DNA of 25,937 nt, from positions 1 through 25,937 of the forward strand of contig CAMILZ010000026.1 in assembly GCA_946223075.1 (NCBI GenBank), in the 5' to 3' direction. This stretch comes from an uncultured Dermabacteraceae bacterium (GTDB lineage Bacteria > Actinomycetota > Actinomycetes > Actinomycetales > Dermabacteraceae). Of this stretch, positions 1 through 7,039 are shown piece after piece; within the stretch, counting starts at the first letter, position 1; each line of letters begins with the position of its first letter. Below the pieces are notes generated by a model. The model was not told the DNA's origin. It saw only the letters and a list, made by a program, of their open reading frames with translations, and ran no database searches. Made by a program: the position numbers and the translations under genes.

Positions 1-900
1 TACCTGTTCCTCGGTGGTGTTGCCGGCTCTTCGGGTCTCATCGCGCTTGCCGCTGGGGCGACGGGCCGCGAGACGCTGCGCCGGAACGCCCGCGTCGGTT
101 CGATCGCCGCGCTTGGCATCGGCACGGTCAGCCTCATCGCGGACCTTGGCCGCCCGGAGCGCTTCCTCAACATGATGCGCACGTTCAAGCCCACGAGCCC
201 CATGAACCTCGGCACGTGGATCATCTCCGCGTATGGCGTGAACGCCGGTGTGACGTTTGCGAACGAGTTCGACCGGATGACGGGGGAGAAGCTTCCCCTC
301 GGGCCGCTGCGTAAGCTTGCGCGTGCGATGGAGAAGCCAGCCGCGGTTGGCCAGGCGGCAACGGGCGCCCCTCTCGCCGTGTACACCGCGGTGCTGCTCG
401 GCGATTCCGCGCTTCCCGCGTGGAACGGCGGAAAGTTCTCGCTTCCGTTCCTGTTCGCATCTTCAGCGAGCCTCGCCGCTTCGGGTACCGCGATGCTGTC
501 GACCCCTCTTGACGAGATCGGCCCCGTGCAGCGCCTCGCGCTTGCGGGTGTTGCGGGCGACATGCTTTCGCTGCGTGCGATGAAGAAGGAAATGCACCCG
601 CTTGAAGCTGAGCCGCTCGAGATCGGTGATGGCGGCAAGAAGATGCACATCGCGGAGAAGCTTCTTATCGCGGGCGCCGTCACGGGCCTGTTTGCGAAGA
701 AGCATCGCGCGATTGCGTTTGCGTCGGGTGCGTGCCTTGCCGCAGCGAGTGCGTTTACGCGTTTCGGCATCCTCGACGCGGGCTTCCAGTCCGCTCGCGA
801 TCCGAAGTACACCGTGATCCCGCAGAAGGAACGCCTCGAACGTCGCCGCAAGCACGGCATCGTCGACGATTCGATCGTGACGGGCCCCGAAGCCGACTAG
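1..900 (+). CDS. NrfD/PsrC-family membrane subunit, 5' end outside window
   Basis: The open frame runs in from the left edge; 299 residues are visible and the true start lies outside. The stretch DLGRPERFLNMMRTFKPTSP followed by MNLGTWIISAYG (about residues 43-74 of the visible part) is the family hallmark of NrfD/PsrC polysulfide-reductase-type membrane anchors. Several hydrophobic helices and charged linkers follow. NrfD proteins are usually 300-330 residues, so little is missing. In this family the subunit exchanges electrons between an iron-sulfur protein and the quinone pool. Because complete selenocysteine machinery follows within 3 kb, I infer that this is the anchor of a molybdenum or tungsten formate dehydrogenase-like complex, whose catalytic subunit is often a selenoprotein. 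That gene is not visible here. The last residues are charged and presumably cytoplasmic. Confidence 0.85.
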   Translation, partial: YLFLGGVAGSSGLIALAAGATGRETLRRNARVGSIAALGIGTVSLIADLGRPERFLNMMRTFKPTSPMNLGTWIISAYGVNAGVTFANEFDRMTGEKLPLGPLRKLARAMEKPAAVGQAATGAPLAVYTAVLLGDSALPAWNGGKFSLPFLFASSASLAASGTAMLSTPLDEIGPVQRLALAGVAGDMLSLRAMKKEMHPLEAEPLEIGDGGKKMHIAEKLLIAGAVTGLFAKKHRAIAFASGACLAAASAFTRFGILDAGFQSARDPKYTVIPQKERLERRRKHGIVDDSIVTGPEAD

Positions 901-923
901 TCTCCTCGAATTCCATAGAAGAT

Positions 924-956
924 GTGGGGGTTATGGCCGAGTGCCCTAACCCCCAC
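924..956. terminator. Hairpin between convergent genes, possible bidirectional terminator
   Basis: A perfect 10-bp inverted repeat (GTGGGGGTTA at 924-933, TAACCCCCAC at 947-956) encloses a 13-base loop. It lies between the convergent nrfD-like gene (stop at 900) and the GH20 gene (stop at 1028). No long T-tract follows on either strand, so intrinsic termination is an inference from position and stem strength. A third copy of the arm, AACCCCCAC, lies at 998-1006 and could compete for pairing with the first arm. Confidence 0.45.
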
Positions 957-1027
957 TCTCGTGCTTTCTGAGGTCAGTGGCCGCGAGAAACAGCTCAAAC
1001 CCCCACAGCCCCTATGCAATCCAGGTG

Positions 1028-2476
1028 TTAAGCGAGGGGGCGATAGCGCATGCCCTTGCGCTCGAGGATCTCGAGGTGCGCCGGGACGCGCTTGAGGAAC
1101 TCCTCGAATGCGGGCGGGGTGTCGTTCCAATTGCGCTCGGCGAGGGCGAAGAGACGCGGGAAGAGCATGTACTGCAGGTGCTCAGCGCTCAGGATGAACT
1201 CTGACCAGGTTTGCGCTTGAAGCCCGAGGATGTGGGCGGATTCGTCCGCCGTCAGGCCCTCGGGAAGCAGCTGGTTGGTGTACACGTTTTCGAGGGTCGA
1301 CACGTGCCCGCCCCAGCGTGCGGCGAGGGGTTCGCCCTCGCGGTCCGGGGACTGCGGGAAGTCAAAGTACAGCGTGGGTGCGGTCGAGACCACGACATCG
1401 TGCCCGCGGCGTGCCGCTTCCGCGACGGTTTCTGCGGAGCGCCAGTTCATGATGACCGTGCCCTGGGGTAGCTCTCCCTCGAGGAGTTCGTCCCAGCCGA
1501 CCATGGCGCGCCCGCGCTCGGTGAGGAGCTCGTGGGCGACTTCCGTGTATTTCTGTTGGACATGCCCGGGCTCGTGCTTGCCCCATTCGCGAAGCTTCGC
1601 TTCAACGGCAGGGTTGTTTTCCCATTCGACGCGAGGCACCTCGTCCCCGCCGATGTGCACGTAGGGCGCATCGAAGATGTCGCACACTTGCGTGAGCACG
1701 TCTTTCACGAACTGGAAGGCTTCATCGCTCACGCCGAGCACGTGCTCGCTCACGCCCCACGTGTCGCGAACCTTGTGCTGCACCTCGGGCCATGCGCCAA
1801 ATTTGGGATAGGCAGCGATCGCGGCCTGCATGTGGCCGGGAAGGTCGATCTCGGGCACAACGGTGATCCCGCGCTCGCGCGCGAACGCCACGAGGTCTCG
1901 CAGCTCCTTTTGTGTGTAGTAGCCGCCGTAGCGCTCCTCGAGGTACTCATCGGCATCCGGATCTTTCACATTGTGGTGCCCGATCACGGTGCGCTCGCGC
2001 CACGCGGCAACCTCGGTGAGGCGCGGATAGCCGTCGATTTCGATGCGCCAGCCCTGGTCGTCCGTGAGGTGGAGGTGCAAAATATTGAGGCGGTAGAGCC
2101 CCATGATGTCCACGATTCGCCGCAGCTCCTCCATGGGGAGGAAGTGTCGGCAGGGGTCGATGTGGAGGCCGCGCCAGGAGAAGCGCGGATGGTCGCGAAG
2201 GACCAAAGCGGGGATCCGCACGCGCTCCTCCTCGCCTTTACGGCACAGCTCAGCGAGCTGTTCGAGCGTAAGCCGCGCGTTCAAGAGGGCCTCGTCGCTT
2301 CCAGCACGCGCGGCGATTGCGCACTCGCCGATCTCGACCTCGAATTCTCCGGCGTCGAATCCTTCCGCAATCTCGCACGTGAGCGCCGCGAGCGGATCCG
2401 GGCCTTCCCACGCGCCGTCGCGAGCCTCGAGGTGTGCGGGGGAGGGGATGAGGGGAATGTCGAGGGCTTTTTCCAC
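1028..2476 (-). CDS. GH20 beta-N-acetylhexosaminidase
   Basis: This 482-residue protein has the GH20 signature HIGGDEVPRVEW (residues 274-285). The Asp278-Glu279 pair in it is the substrate-assisting and acid/base dyad of the family. Other family blocks are FSWRGLHIDPCRHF (99-112), LHLHLTDDQGWRIEIDGYP (133-151) and VPEIDLPGHMQAAI (207-220). It would release terminal GlcNAc or GalNAc from chitobiose-like or glycan substrates. No signal peptide is seen, so it is probably cytoplasmic and acts on imported oligosaccharides. The start is GTG, chosen because GAAAGG sits about 8 bases upstream. It lies 39 bases downstream of selD on the same strand, so it may be co-transcribed with selD, although no functional link is evident. 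The released GlcNAc would fit the nagE permease downstream in the window. Confidence 0.9.
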   Translation of the reverse strand: MEKALDIPLIPSPAHLEARDGAWEGPDPLAALTCEIAEGFDAGEFEVEIGECAIAARAGSDEALLNARLTLEQLAELCRKGEEERVRIPALVLRDHPRFSWRGLHIDPCRHFLPMEELRRIVDIMGLYRLNILHLHLTDDQGWRIEIDGYPRLTEVAAWRERTVIGHHNVKDPDADEYLEERYGGYYTQKELRDLVAFARERGITVVPEIDLPGHMQAAIAAYPKFGAWPEVQHKVRDTWGVSEHVLGVSDEAFQFVKDVLTQVCDIFDAPYVHIGGDEVPRVEWENNPAVEAKLREWGKHEPGHVQQKYTEVAHELLTERGRAMVGWDELLEGELPQGTVIMNWRSAETVAEAARRGHDVVVSTAPTLYFDFPQSPDREGEPLAARWGGHVSTLENVYTNQLLPEGLTADESAHILGLQAQTWSEFILSAEHLQYMLFPRLFALAERNWNDTPPAFEEFLKRVPAHLEILERKGMRYRPLA

Positions 2477-2515
2477 CGTGTGTGCCTTTCGTGCAGTCTC
2501 TTTTTCCGACGGTGC

Positions 2516-3556
2516 CTAGCGAACCTGGACGCTTCCCGCGGGCGCATCCTCGCTCGCCGCCACGATTTCGCCGATCACGGGGTATCCGGGAATCTCGCCA
2601 ACGACGAGCAAACCACCCGAGGTTTGCGCATCGGCGAGGAACAGCAGATCCTCTTCCGTGATGCCAGCGCCCGCGCGGAGCGAGGGGCGCACCCAGTCGA
2701 GGTTGCGCCGCGTGCCGCCCGAAATGAAGCCGCCCGCAAGCGCATCGAGCGCATCGCCCATCGCGGGCACGGCCGCGCGTTCAAGAACCGCGCTCACGCC
2801 CGAGGCGCGCACCATCTTGTGCAGGTGCCCGAGCAGGCCGAATCCGGTCACGTCGGTCGCAGCTTTCGCGCCTACTTCGAGGGCCTTCTTCGAGGCCTCG
2901 GCGTTGAGCGTCGTCATCCATTTCACGGCTTCCTCGATACTCGAGCCGGTGGCCTTGTGCCGGTTGTTCAAGAGACCCACGCCGATCGGTTTCGTCAGGG
3001 TGAGCGGGAGGCCCACTTCAGCCGCATCGTTGCGCAAGAGAGCGTCGGGCTTTGCAATGCCCGTGACAGCCTGGCCGTATTTCGGTTCGGGATCATCCAC
3101 GCTGTGCCCGCCGATCACGGGAACGCCTGCTTCGCGGCCCACGTCGAGCCCGCCGCGCAGCACTTCCGAGAGCATCTCCATGGGGAGCTTCTCGCGCGGC
3201 CATCCCACGAGGTTGATCGCGACGACGGGCTCGCCGCCCATCGCGTAAATATCCGAGAGCGCGTTCGCTGCGGCGATGCGGCCCCAGTCGTACGGATCAT
3301 CGACCACGGGCGTGAAGAAGTCGGCGGTTGAGAGCACCGCGAGGTCCCCGCGCACGCGCACCGCGGCGGCATCGTCGCCATCGTCGAGCCCCACGATCAC
3401 AGAATCAAAACTCTGGCCCGTGAGCGCCTTGACGGCATCCTCGAGCTCGCCCGGCGGGATCTTGCACGCGCAGCCGCCGCCGTGCGCCATCGTTGTGAGG
3501 CGCGGGTAACTGCTGAAGTCTGGTTTCGCGGTGCGGGGATCCTCATTGACGTTCAT
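2516..3556 (-). CDS. selD: Selenide, water dikinase (selenophosphate synthase)
   Basis: SelD makes selenophosphate from selenide and ATP, the selenium donor for SelA. The 346-residue protein carries the N-terminal glycine-rich active-site loop HGGGCACK (25-32), where Cys29 and Lys32 correspond to E. coli Cys17 and Lys20, so this is a Cys form and not a Sec form. The PurM-like core is recognisable in GLDDGDDAAAV, STADFFTPVVDDPYDWGRIAAANALSD and VIGGHSVDDPEPKYG. Later come ATDVTGFGLLGHLHKM and DAQTSGGLLV. The frame stays open upstream to about 4111, but that part runs across tRNA-Sec and is antisense to selA, so I start at ATG 3556. No strong ribosome binding site precedes it; a GTG three codons upstream (3565) is possible. 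The gene diverges from selC and selA. Confidence 0.95.
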   Translation of the reverse strand: MNVNEDPRTAKPDFSSYPRLTTMAHGGGCACKIPPGELEDAVKALTGQSFDSVIVGLDDGDDAAAVRVRGDLAVLSTADFFTPVVDDPYDWGRIAAANALSDIYAMGGEPVVAINLVGWPREKLPMEMLSEVLRGGLDVGREAGVPVIGGHSVDDPEPKYGQAVTGIAKPDALLRNDAAEVGLPLTLTKPIGVGLLNNRHKATGSSIEEAVKWMTTLNAEASKKALEVGAKAATDVTGFGLLGHLHKMVRASGVSAVLERAAVPAMGDALDALAGGFISGGTRRNLDWVRPSLRAGAGITEEDLLFLADAQTSGGLLVVGEIPGYPVIGEIVAASEDAPAGSVQVR

Positions 3557-3583
3557 GCGTTCCACTTTAGGTGTTTTCACTGG

Positions 3584-3589
3584 TAGATT
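3584..3589 (+). promoter_or_regulatory. Possible -10 box for tRNA-Sec
   Basis: TAGATT matches four of six bases of the -10 consensus and ends seven bases before the first base of tRNA-Sec, which is the expected spacing if transcription starts at or one base before the mature 5' end. No convincing -35 hexamer is seen. The selD-selC intergenic space is only 40 bases, so any promoters for the two directions must overlap here. Confidence 0.3.
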
Positions 3590-3596
3590 CGTGCGC

Positions 3597-3691
3597 GGAG
3601 GCGTACGTGTCCTGGTGGGCGCCCTGGTCTTCAAAACCGGTGATACCGAGTAGCTCGGTATGGTGGGTTCGATTCCCATCCGCCTCCGCCA
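3597..3691 (+). tRNA. selC: tRNA-Sec (anticodon UCA)
   Basis: This is a 95-base tRNA with all special marks of bacterial tRNA-Sec. The anticodon loop CTTCAAA contains TCA, which reads UGA. The D arm has six base pairs (GTGTCC/GGGCGC, with G-U pairs) closed by a four-base TGGT loop. The long variable arm is TACCGAG, loop TAG, CTCGGTA. The T arm is GTGGG/CCCAT with loop TTCGATT, and the discriminator is G followed by an encoded CCA (3689-3691). The acceptor pairs GGAGGCG with CGCCTCC, but the eighth pair, which tRNA-Sec normally has, is U opposite C. The length equals that of E. coli selC. It sits between divergent selD and co-directional selA, as expected. Confidence 0.97.
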
Positions 3692-3698
3692 AGCTTTC

Positions 3699-3724
3699 GC
3701 GCCTCGCCTTTTCGGGCGGGGCGC
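3699..3724 (+). terminator. Hairpin just after tRNA-Sec
   Basis: A 10-bp stem (3699-3708 with 3715-3724, one G-U pair) with loop TTTTCG starts eight bases after the CCA end of selC. It may define the 3' end of the tRNA precursor or end its transcript. A T-rich stretch (TTTTCTTT) follows only about 15 bases later, so classical intrinsic termination is uncertain and read-through into selA is possible. Confidence 0.45.
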
Positions 3725-3803
3725 GCGTGGCACGTGGGGTTTTCTTTCCGACGCTTGCCACACCACCCGCGATCCCGAGTTTTGAGCGAAGGTGCCCCGC
3801 GAC

Positions 3804-5159
3804 ATGTCACGAACCGCGACCCCGGCAGTAGGCGACGATCCGCGACGGCGGATTCCGCGCACGGATGCTCTGCTCGCGCTTGACGAAGTCGAAGCGGCGA
3901 AGAATCGTCTCGGCGAGGAGCGCGTGCGAGAAGCAGTGCGCGAGGCGCAGGGCCGCGCGAGGGCGGGGGAGATTGCGCCGGAAGAGGTGGAGGGTGCCGT
4001 GATTGCGGCGCTCGAGCATGAGCGCGTGAGTGCATTCACGCCCGTGCTGAACGCGACGGGCGTCATCGTCCACACGAATCTTGGGCGCGCGCCGCTCTCA
4101 CCCCAGGCCATCGAAGCGCTCGAGGCTGCCGCGGGCTACGTGGATGTCGAATTCGATCTTGAGACGGGCCTGCGCGGCAAGCGCGGCGTCTCCACGCGTG
4201 AGGCACTCCTCAAGGTCTGTCCCGCGGCGGAAGATGCACTCGCGGTCAACAACGGTGCTGCGGCGCTTTCGCTGATCGCGACCGCCCTCGCAGGCCCCAC
4301 AGCGGGGGAGCAGCGCGAGATCGTGCTGAGCCGCGGCGAGATGATCGAGATCGGCGCGGGATTCCGCCTGACCGAACTCATCGAATCCACGGGACCCCGC
4401 ATTCGCGAGGTCGGCACGACGAACCGCACGCACCTCGCCGACTACGAAGCTGCCATGGGAGAGGCCACCGCGGCGATCCTCAAGATCCACGCGAGCAACT
4501 ACGTCATCAGGGGCTTCACGAGCGCCGCAAGTGTTGCGGACCTTGCCGAGCTCGCGCACGCGAACGGTCTCCCACTCATCGTCGATATCGGTTCGGGTCT
4601 CTTCGCTCCAGAGCCGCTGCTTCCTGATGAGCCCACGCTCACCGAGGCCCTTGAAAGCGGCGCGGACCTCGTGCTCGCAAGCGGAGACAAGCTCGTGGGC
4701 GGCCCCCAAGCGGGGCTCATCCTCGGGAAGGAGGAGTGGGTGAAGCGCGTGGCCCGCCACCCCCTCGCACGAGCGATGCGCGCCGATAAACTCCTGCTCG
4801 CCGCGCTCGAGGCAACCGTCGGAGGACCCACGCCACCCGTGCTCGAAGCGCTCCACACCAACCCCGACCAGATTAAAGCCCGAACAGAAAAACTCGCGCG
4901 CGCGATTCGGGAGCGCGTGAGTGTGCCGTGCGACGTGGTGCCGCATGAGGGCCGCGTGGGCGGGGGTGGCGGCGCCGAAGTCCCGATCCCCGGATGGGCG
5001 CTCAGCGTTCCCGAACGCCTCGCGAGAGAGCTTCGCAGCCTCGAGCGACCAATCGTCGCGACGACGCGCGATGGCGCATGCCTCGTGGACCTGCGCTGCA
5101 TCCCCGAATCGGAGGACGACTCCCTCGTGAGCGCGATCGCCGCGCTCCTCACACGCTAG
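3804..5159 (+). CDS. selA: L-seryl-tRNA(Sec) selenium transferase
   Basis: SelA is the PLP enzyme that converts Ser-tRNA-Sec to selenocysteyl-tRNA-Sec using selenophosphate from SelD. The PLP lysine is in ASGDKLVGGPQAGLILG, at residue 296 from the chosen start, next to the E. coli position 295. Other conserved blocks are NATGVIVHTNLGRAPLS, FDLETGLRGKRG, VNNGAAALSL and VDIGSGL. The N-terminal helical domain and overall length (451) are normal. ATG 3804 is preferred because AAGG lies 11 bases upstream; GTG 3792 in the same frame would add four residues but itself overlaps that AAGG. The stop codon TAG is part of the selB ribosome binding site, so translation is likely coupled. Confidence 0.95.
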   Translation: MSRTATPAVGDDPRRRIPRTDALLALDEVEAAKNRLGEERVREAVREAQGRARAGEIAPEEVEGAVIAALEHERVSAFTPVLNATGVIVHTNLGRAPLSPQAIEALEAAAGYVDVEFDLETGLRGKRGVSTREALLKVCPAAEDALAVNNGAAALSLIATALAGPTAGEQREIVLSRGEMIEIGAGFRLTELIESTGPRIREVGTTNRTHLADYEAAMGEATAAILKIHASNYVIRGFTSAASVADLAELAHANGLPLIVDIGSGLFAPEPLLPDEPTLTEALESGADLVLASGDKLVGGPQAGLILGKEEWVKRVARHPLARAMRADKLLLAALEATVGGPTPPVLEALHTNPDQIKARTEKLARAIRERVSVPCDVVPHEGRVGGGGGAEVPIPGWALSVPERLARELRSLERPIVATTRDGACLVDLRCIPESEDDSLVSAIAALLTR

Positions 5160-5169
5160 GAAGGACGCC

Positions 5170-6975
5170 ATGCACGTCATCGCGACCGCCGGGCACGTCG
5201 ACCACGGCAAAAGCACTCTCATTCGCGCCCTCACAGGCATCGAGACGGACCGCTGGGAAGAAGAGCAACGCCGCGGGCTCACGATCGACCTCGGCTTCGC
5301 GTGGTGCACTCTCCCTTCGGGGCGCGGTGTGAGCTTCGTGGACGTTCCCGGCCACGAGCGCTTCATTGGCAACATGCTCGCGGGCCTCGGCCCAGTGCCC
5401 ATTGTGCTATTCGTCGTCGCCGCCGATGAGGGCTGGAGCGCACAATCGAGCGACCACCGCGATGCCGTGAAGGCCCTCGGCATTTCTCACGGCATCATCG
5501 TCGTGACGCGCGCCGATCGCGCCCCCGAACGCTTCGATACCGTGATCGCCGAAGCGCGGCAAGAACTGGCCGACACGGGCCTCGCGGATGCGCCGGCATG
5601 CGGCGTCTCGGGCGTGACGGGCGAAGGCATCGACGAACTACGGCACGAGCTCGATGAACTCGTGGCAACCGTCGGAACCCCCTCGCCGCATGACAACGTG
5701 CGACTGTGGATTGATCGGTCCTTCACGATCGACGGCGCCGGCACGGTCGTGACGGGAACCCTCGGTTCCGGGAGCGTACGCGCGGGTGATGAGCTTGAGC
5801 TCGTGAGAACCCGCCACGGTGGAAACGAGCCGCGAGAAGTGAGCGTACGCGGCGTGCAGTCTCGCGGCGCGAGCGAAGAGGTCGTCGAGCCAGTGAGCCG
5901 CGCGGCCCTCAACCTTCGCAACATTCCCGCAAGCGAGATCCATCGCGGCGACGTGCTTCTTACGCCCGGCGCTTTCCACCTCACGCGCGTCGTCGACGTA
6001 CGCAGCGTGAGCGGCGACAGCCTCGACGACGTGCCGCGCGAAACCACGATCCACGTGGGCAGCGCGGCCGTGACCGCGCGCGTGCGCCCCCTCGGCGCTG
6101 ACCACGCACGCCTGACGTTCGATGTTCCCCTCCCACTCGTGATTGGCGATCGCCTCGTCATGCGCGGCACGGGCGAGCGGGCTGTTCTCGGGGGCGTGCG
6201 CGTTCTCGATGTGGACCCGCCGGAACTGCGCAGGCGCGGCGCGGGAAGCGCCCGTGAAAGCGAGCTCGAGCACATGAGTGAGCGCGGGGACGTACGAGGG
6301 GAAATCGAGCGGCGCGGCGCCATGCGCGAAGCAGACCTCAGGAAAATGGGCTTTGAGGCGGCAGGCACGCTCGAGGGGTGTGTGTCCGACGGCGGCTGGC
6401 TTGTGAGCGTCGCCTTCCTCGACCGCAGTGCCCGTGCGCTTCGCGAGCGCGTTGCGGCTGCCGCGAAGGCACATCCTCTTCGCCCGGGGCTTTCTAGCAA
6501 AGAGGCGGTTGAATCTCTCGCGCTTCCTGCTCTCGAACTCCTTCCGATGGTCGTGAAGAAGGCGGCACTCGTCGAGCGCGACGGGCTCATCGTCGATCCG
6601 GCGGTCGAAGCAGGGCTCGGCGAAGCAGAAGCGAGCGTTGCCGCGCTCGAGGCAAAGCTCAGGAACGACCCGTTCAATGCCCCCGAACTCGGCGAGCTCG
6701 CCAATCTTGGTCTTGGCGCGAAAGAGCTCGCGGCCGCGGCGAAACAAGGGCGGCTCCTGAGGATCGGCCTGCCGAGCGACAACCTCGTGCTGCTCCCCAC
6801 CGCGCCCGCGCTCGCGATGCGCGAACTCGCAGCGTTACCGCAGCCGTTCACGACCTCAGAGGCGCGCAGGGCGCTTGGCACGACGAGGCGCACCGTGATT
6901 CCGCTCCTCGAGCACCTCGACAAAAAGGGGTGGACGCGCCGCATTGACGCGGGGCATCGAGAGATCGTCCGTTAA
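5170..6975 (+). CDS. selB: Selenocysteine-specific elongation factor
   Basis: SelB brings Sec-tRNA-Sec to the ribosome at UGA codons marked by a SECIS hairpin. The 601-residue protein starts with an EF-Tu-like GTPase domain: G1 GHVDHGKS (8-15), switch region RGLTIDLGFA (35-44), G3 DVPGHE (58-63) and a G4 motif TRAD (113-116), where Lys of the usual NKxD/TKxD is Arg. Beta-barrel domains follow (for example IDGAGTVVTGTLGSGSV), and the C-terminal third has the winged-helix modules that bind SECIS RNA, ending in QPFTTSEARRALGTTRRTVIPLLEHLDKKGWTRR. Length matches E. coli SelB (614). A strong GAAGGA lies five bases before ATG, ten bases after the selA stop. Confidence 0.96.
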   Translation: MHVIATAGHVDHGKSTLIRALTGIETDRWEEEQRRGLTIDLGFAWCTLPSGRGVSFVDVPGHERFIGNMLAGLGPVPIVLFVVAADEGWSAQSSDHRDAVKALGISHGIIVVTRADRAPERFDTVIAEARQELADTGLADAPACGVSGVTGEGIDELRHELDELVATVGTPSPHDNVRLWIDRSFTIDGAGTVVTGTLGSGSVRAGDELELVRTRHGGNEPREVSVRGVQSRGASEEVVEPVSRAALNLRNIPASEIHRGDVLLTPGAFHLTRVVDVRSVSGDSLDDVPRETTIHVGSAAVTARVRPLGADHARLTFDVPLPLVIGDRLVMRGTGERAVLGGVRVLDVDPPELRRRGAGSARESELEHMSERGDVRGEIERRGAMREADLRKMGFEAAGTLEGCVSDGGWLVSVAFLDRSARALRERVAAAAKAHPLRPGLSSKEAVESLALPALELLPMVVKKAALVERDGLIVDPAVEAGLGEAEASVAALEAKLRNDPFNAPELGELANLGLGAKELAAAAKQGRLLRIGLPSDNLVLLPTAPALAMRELAALPQPFTTSEARRALGTTRRTVIPLLEHLDKKGWTRRIDAGHREIVR

Positions 6976-6978
6976 CAG

Positions 6979-7018
6979 CGCACTCCCCGCACCGAGCCGG
7001 GCTCGGACGGGGAGAGCG
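6979..7018. terminator. Long hairpin between convergent selB and nagE
   Basis: The outer arms CTCCCCG (6983-6989) and CGGGGAG (7008-7014), extendable to 6979-7018 with one A-A mismatch, enclose an inner inverted repeat CCGAG...CTCGG (6992-7006). The structure fills the short gap between two converging genes and probably terminates both. T-tracts are weak on both strands. Confidence 0.55.
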
Positions 7019-7039
7019 TTGTTGGTGAAAGGGGCGTCC

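Noticed and set aside
1532..3331. Plus-strand open frame of 599 codons opposite GH20 and selD
   Set aside because: It is a shadow of the high-GC coding pattern of two clearly recognised minus-strand genes. Its product resembles no family and it crosses the GH20/selD junction without any ribosome binding site logic.
3631..4035. Small open frames over tRNA-Sec in several frames
   Set aside because: They lie within a structured tRNA gene or are antisense to selA and have no family resemblance.
3557..4111. N-terminal extension of selD
   Set aside because: The frame is open, but the extension would run through the tRNA-Sec gene and across the start of selA, and SelD proteins begin near the GGGCACK loop.
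4098..5483. Minus-strand open frame of 461 codons opposite selA and the start of selB
   Set aside because: It is antisense to strongly conserved selA, low in complexity, rich in Arg, Ser and Ala, and it spans the selA/selB border.
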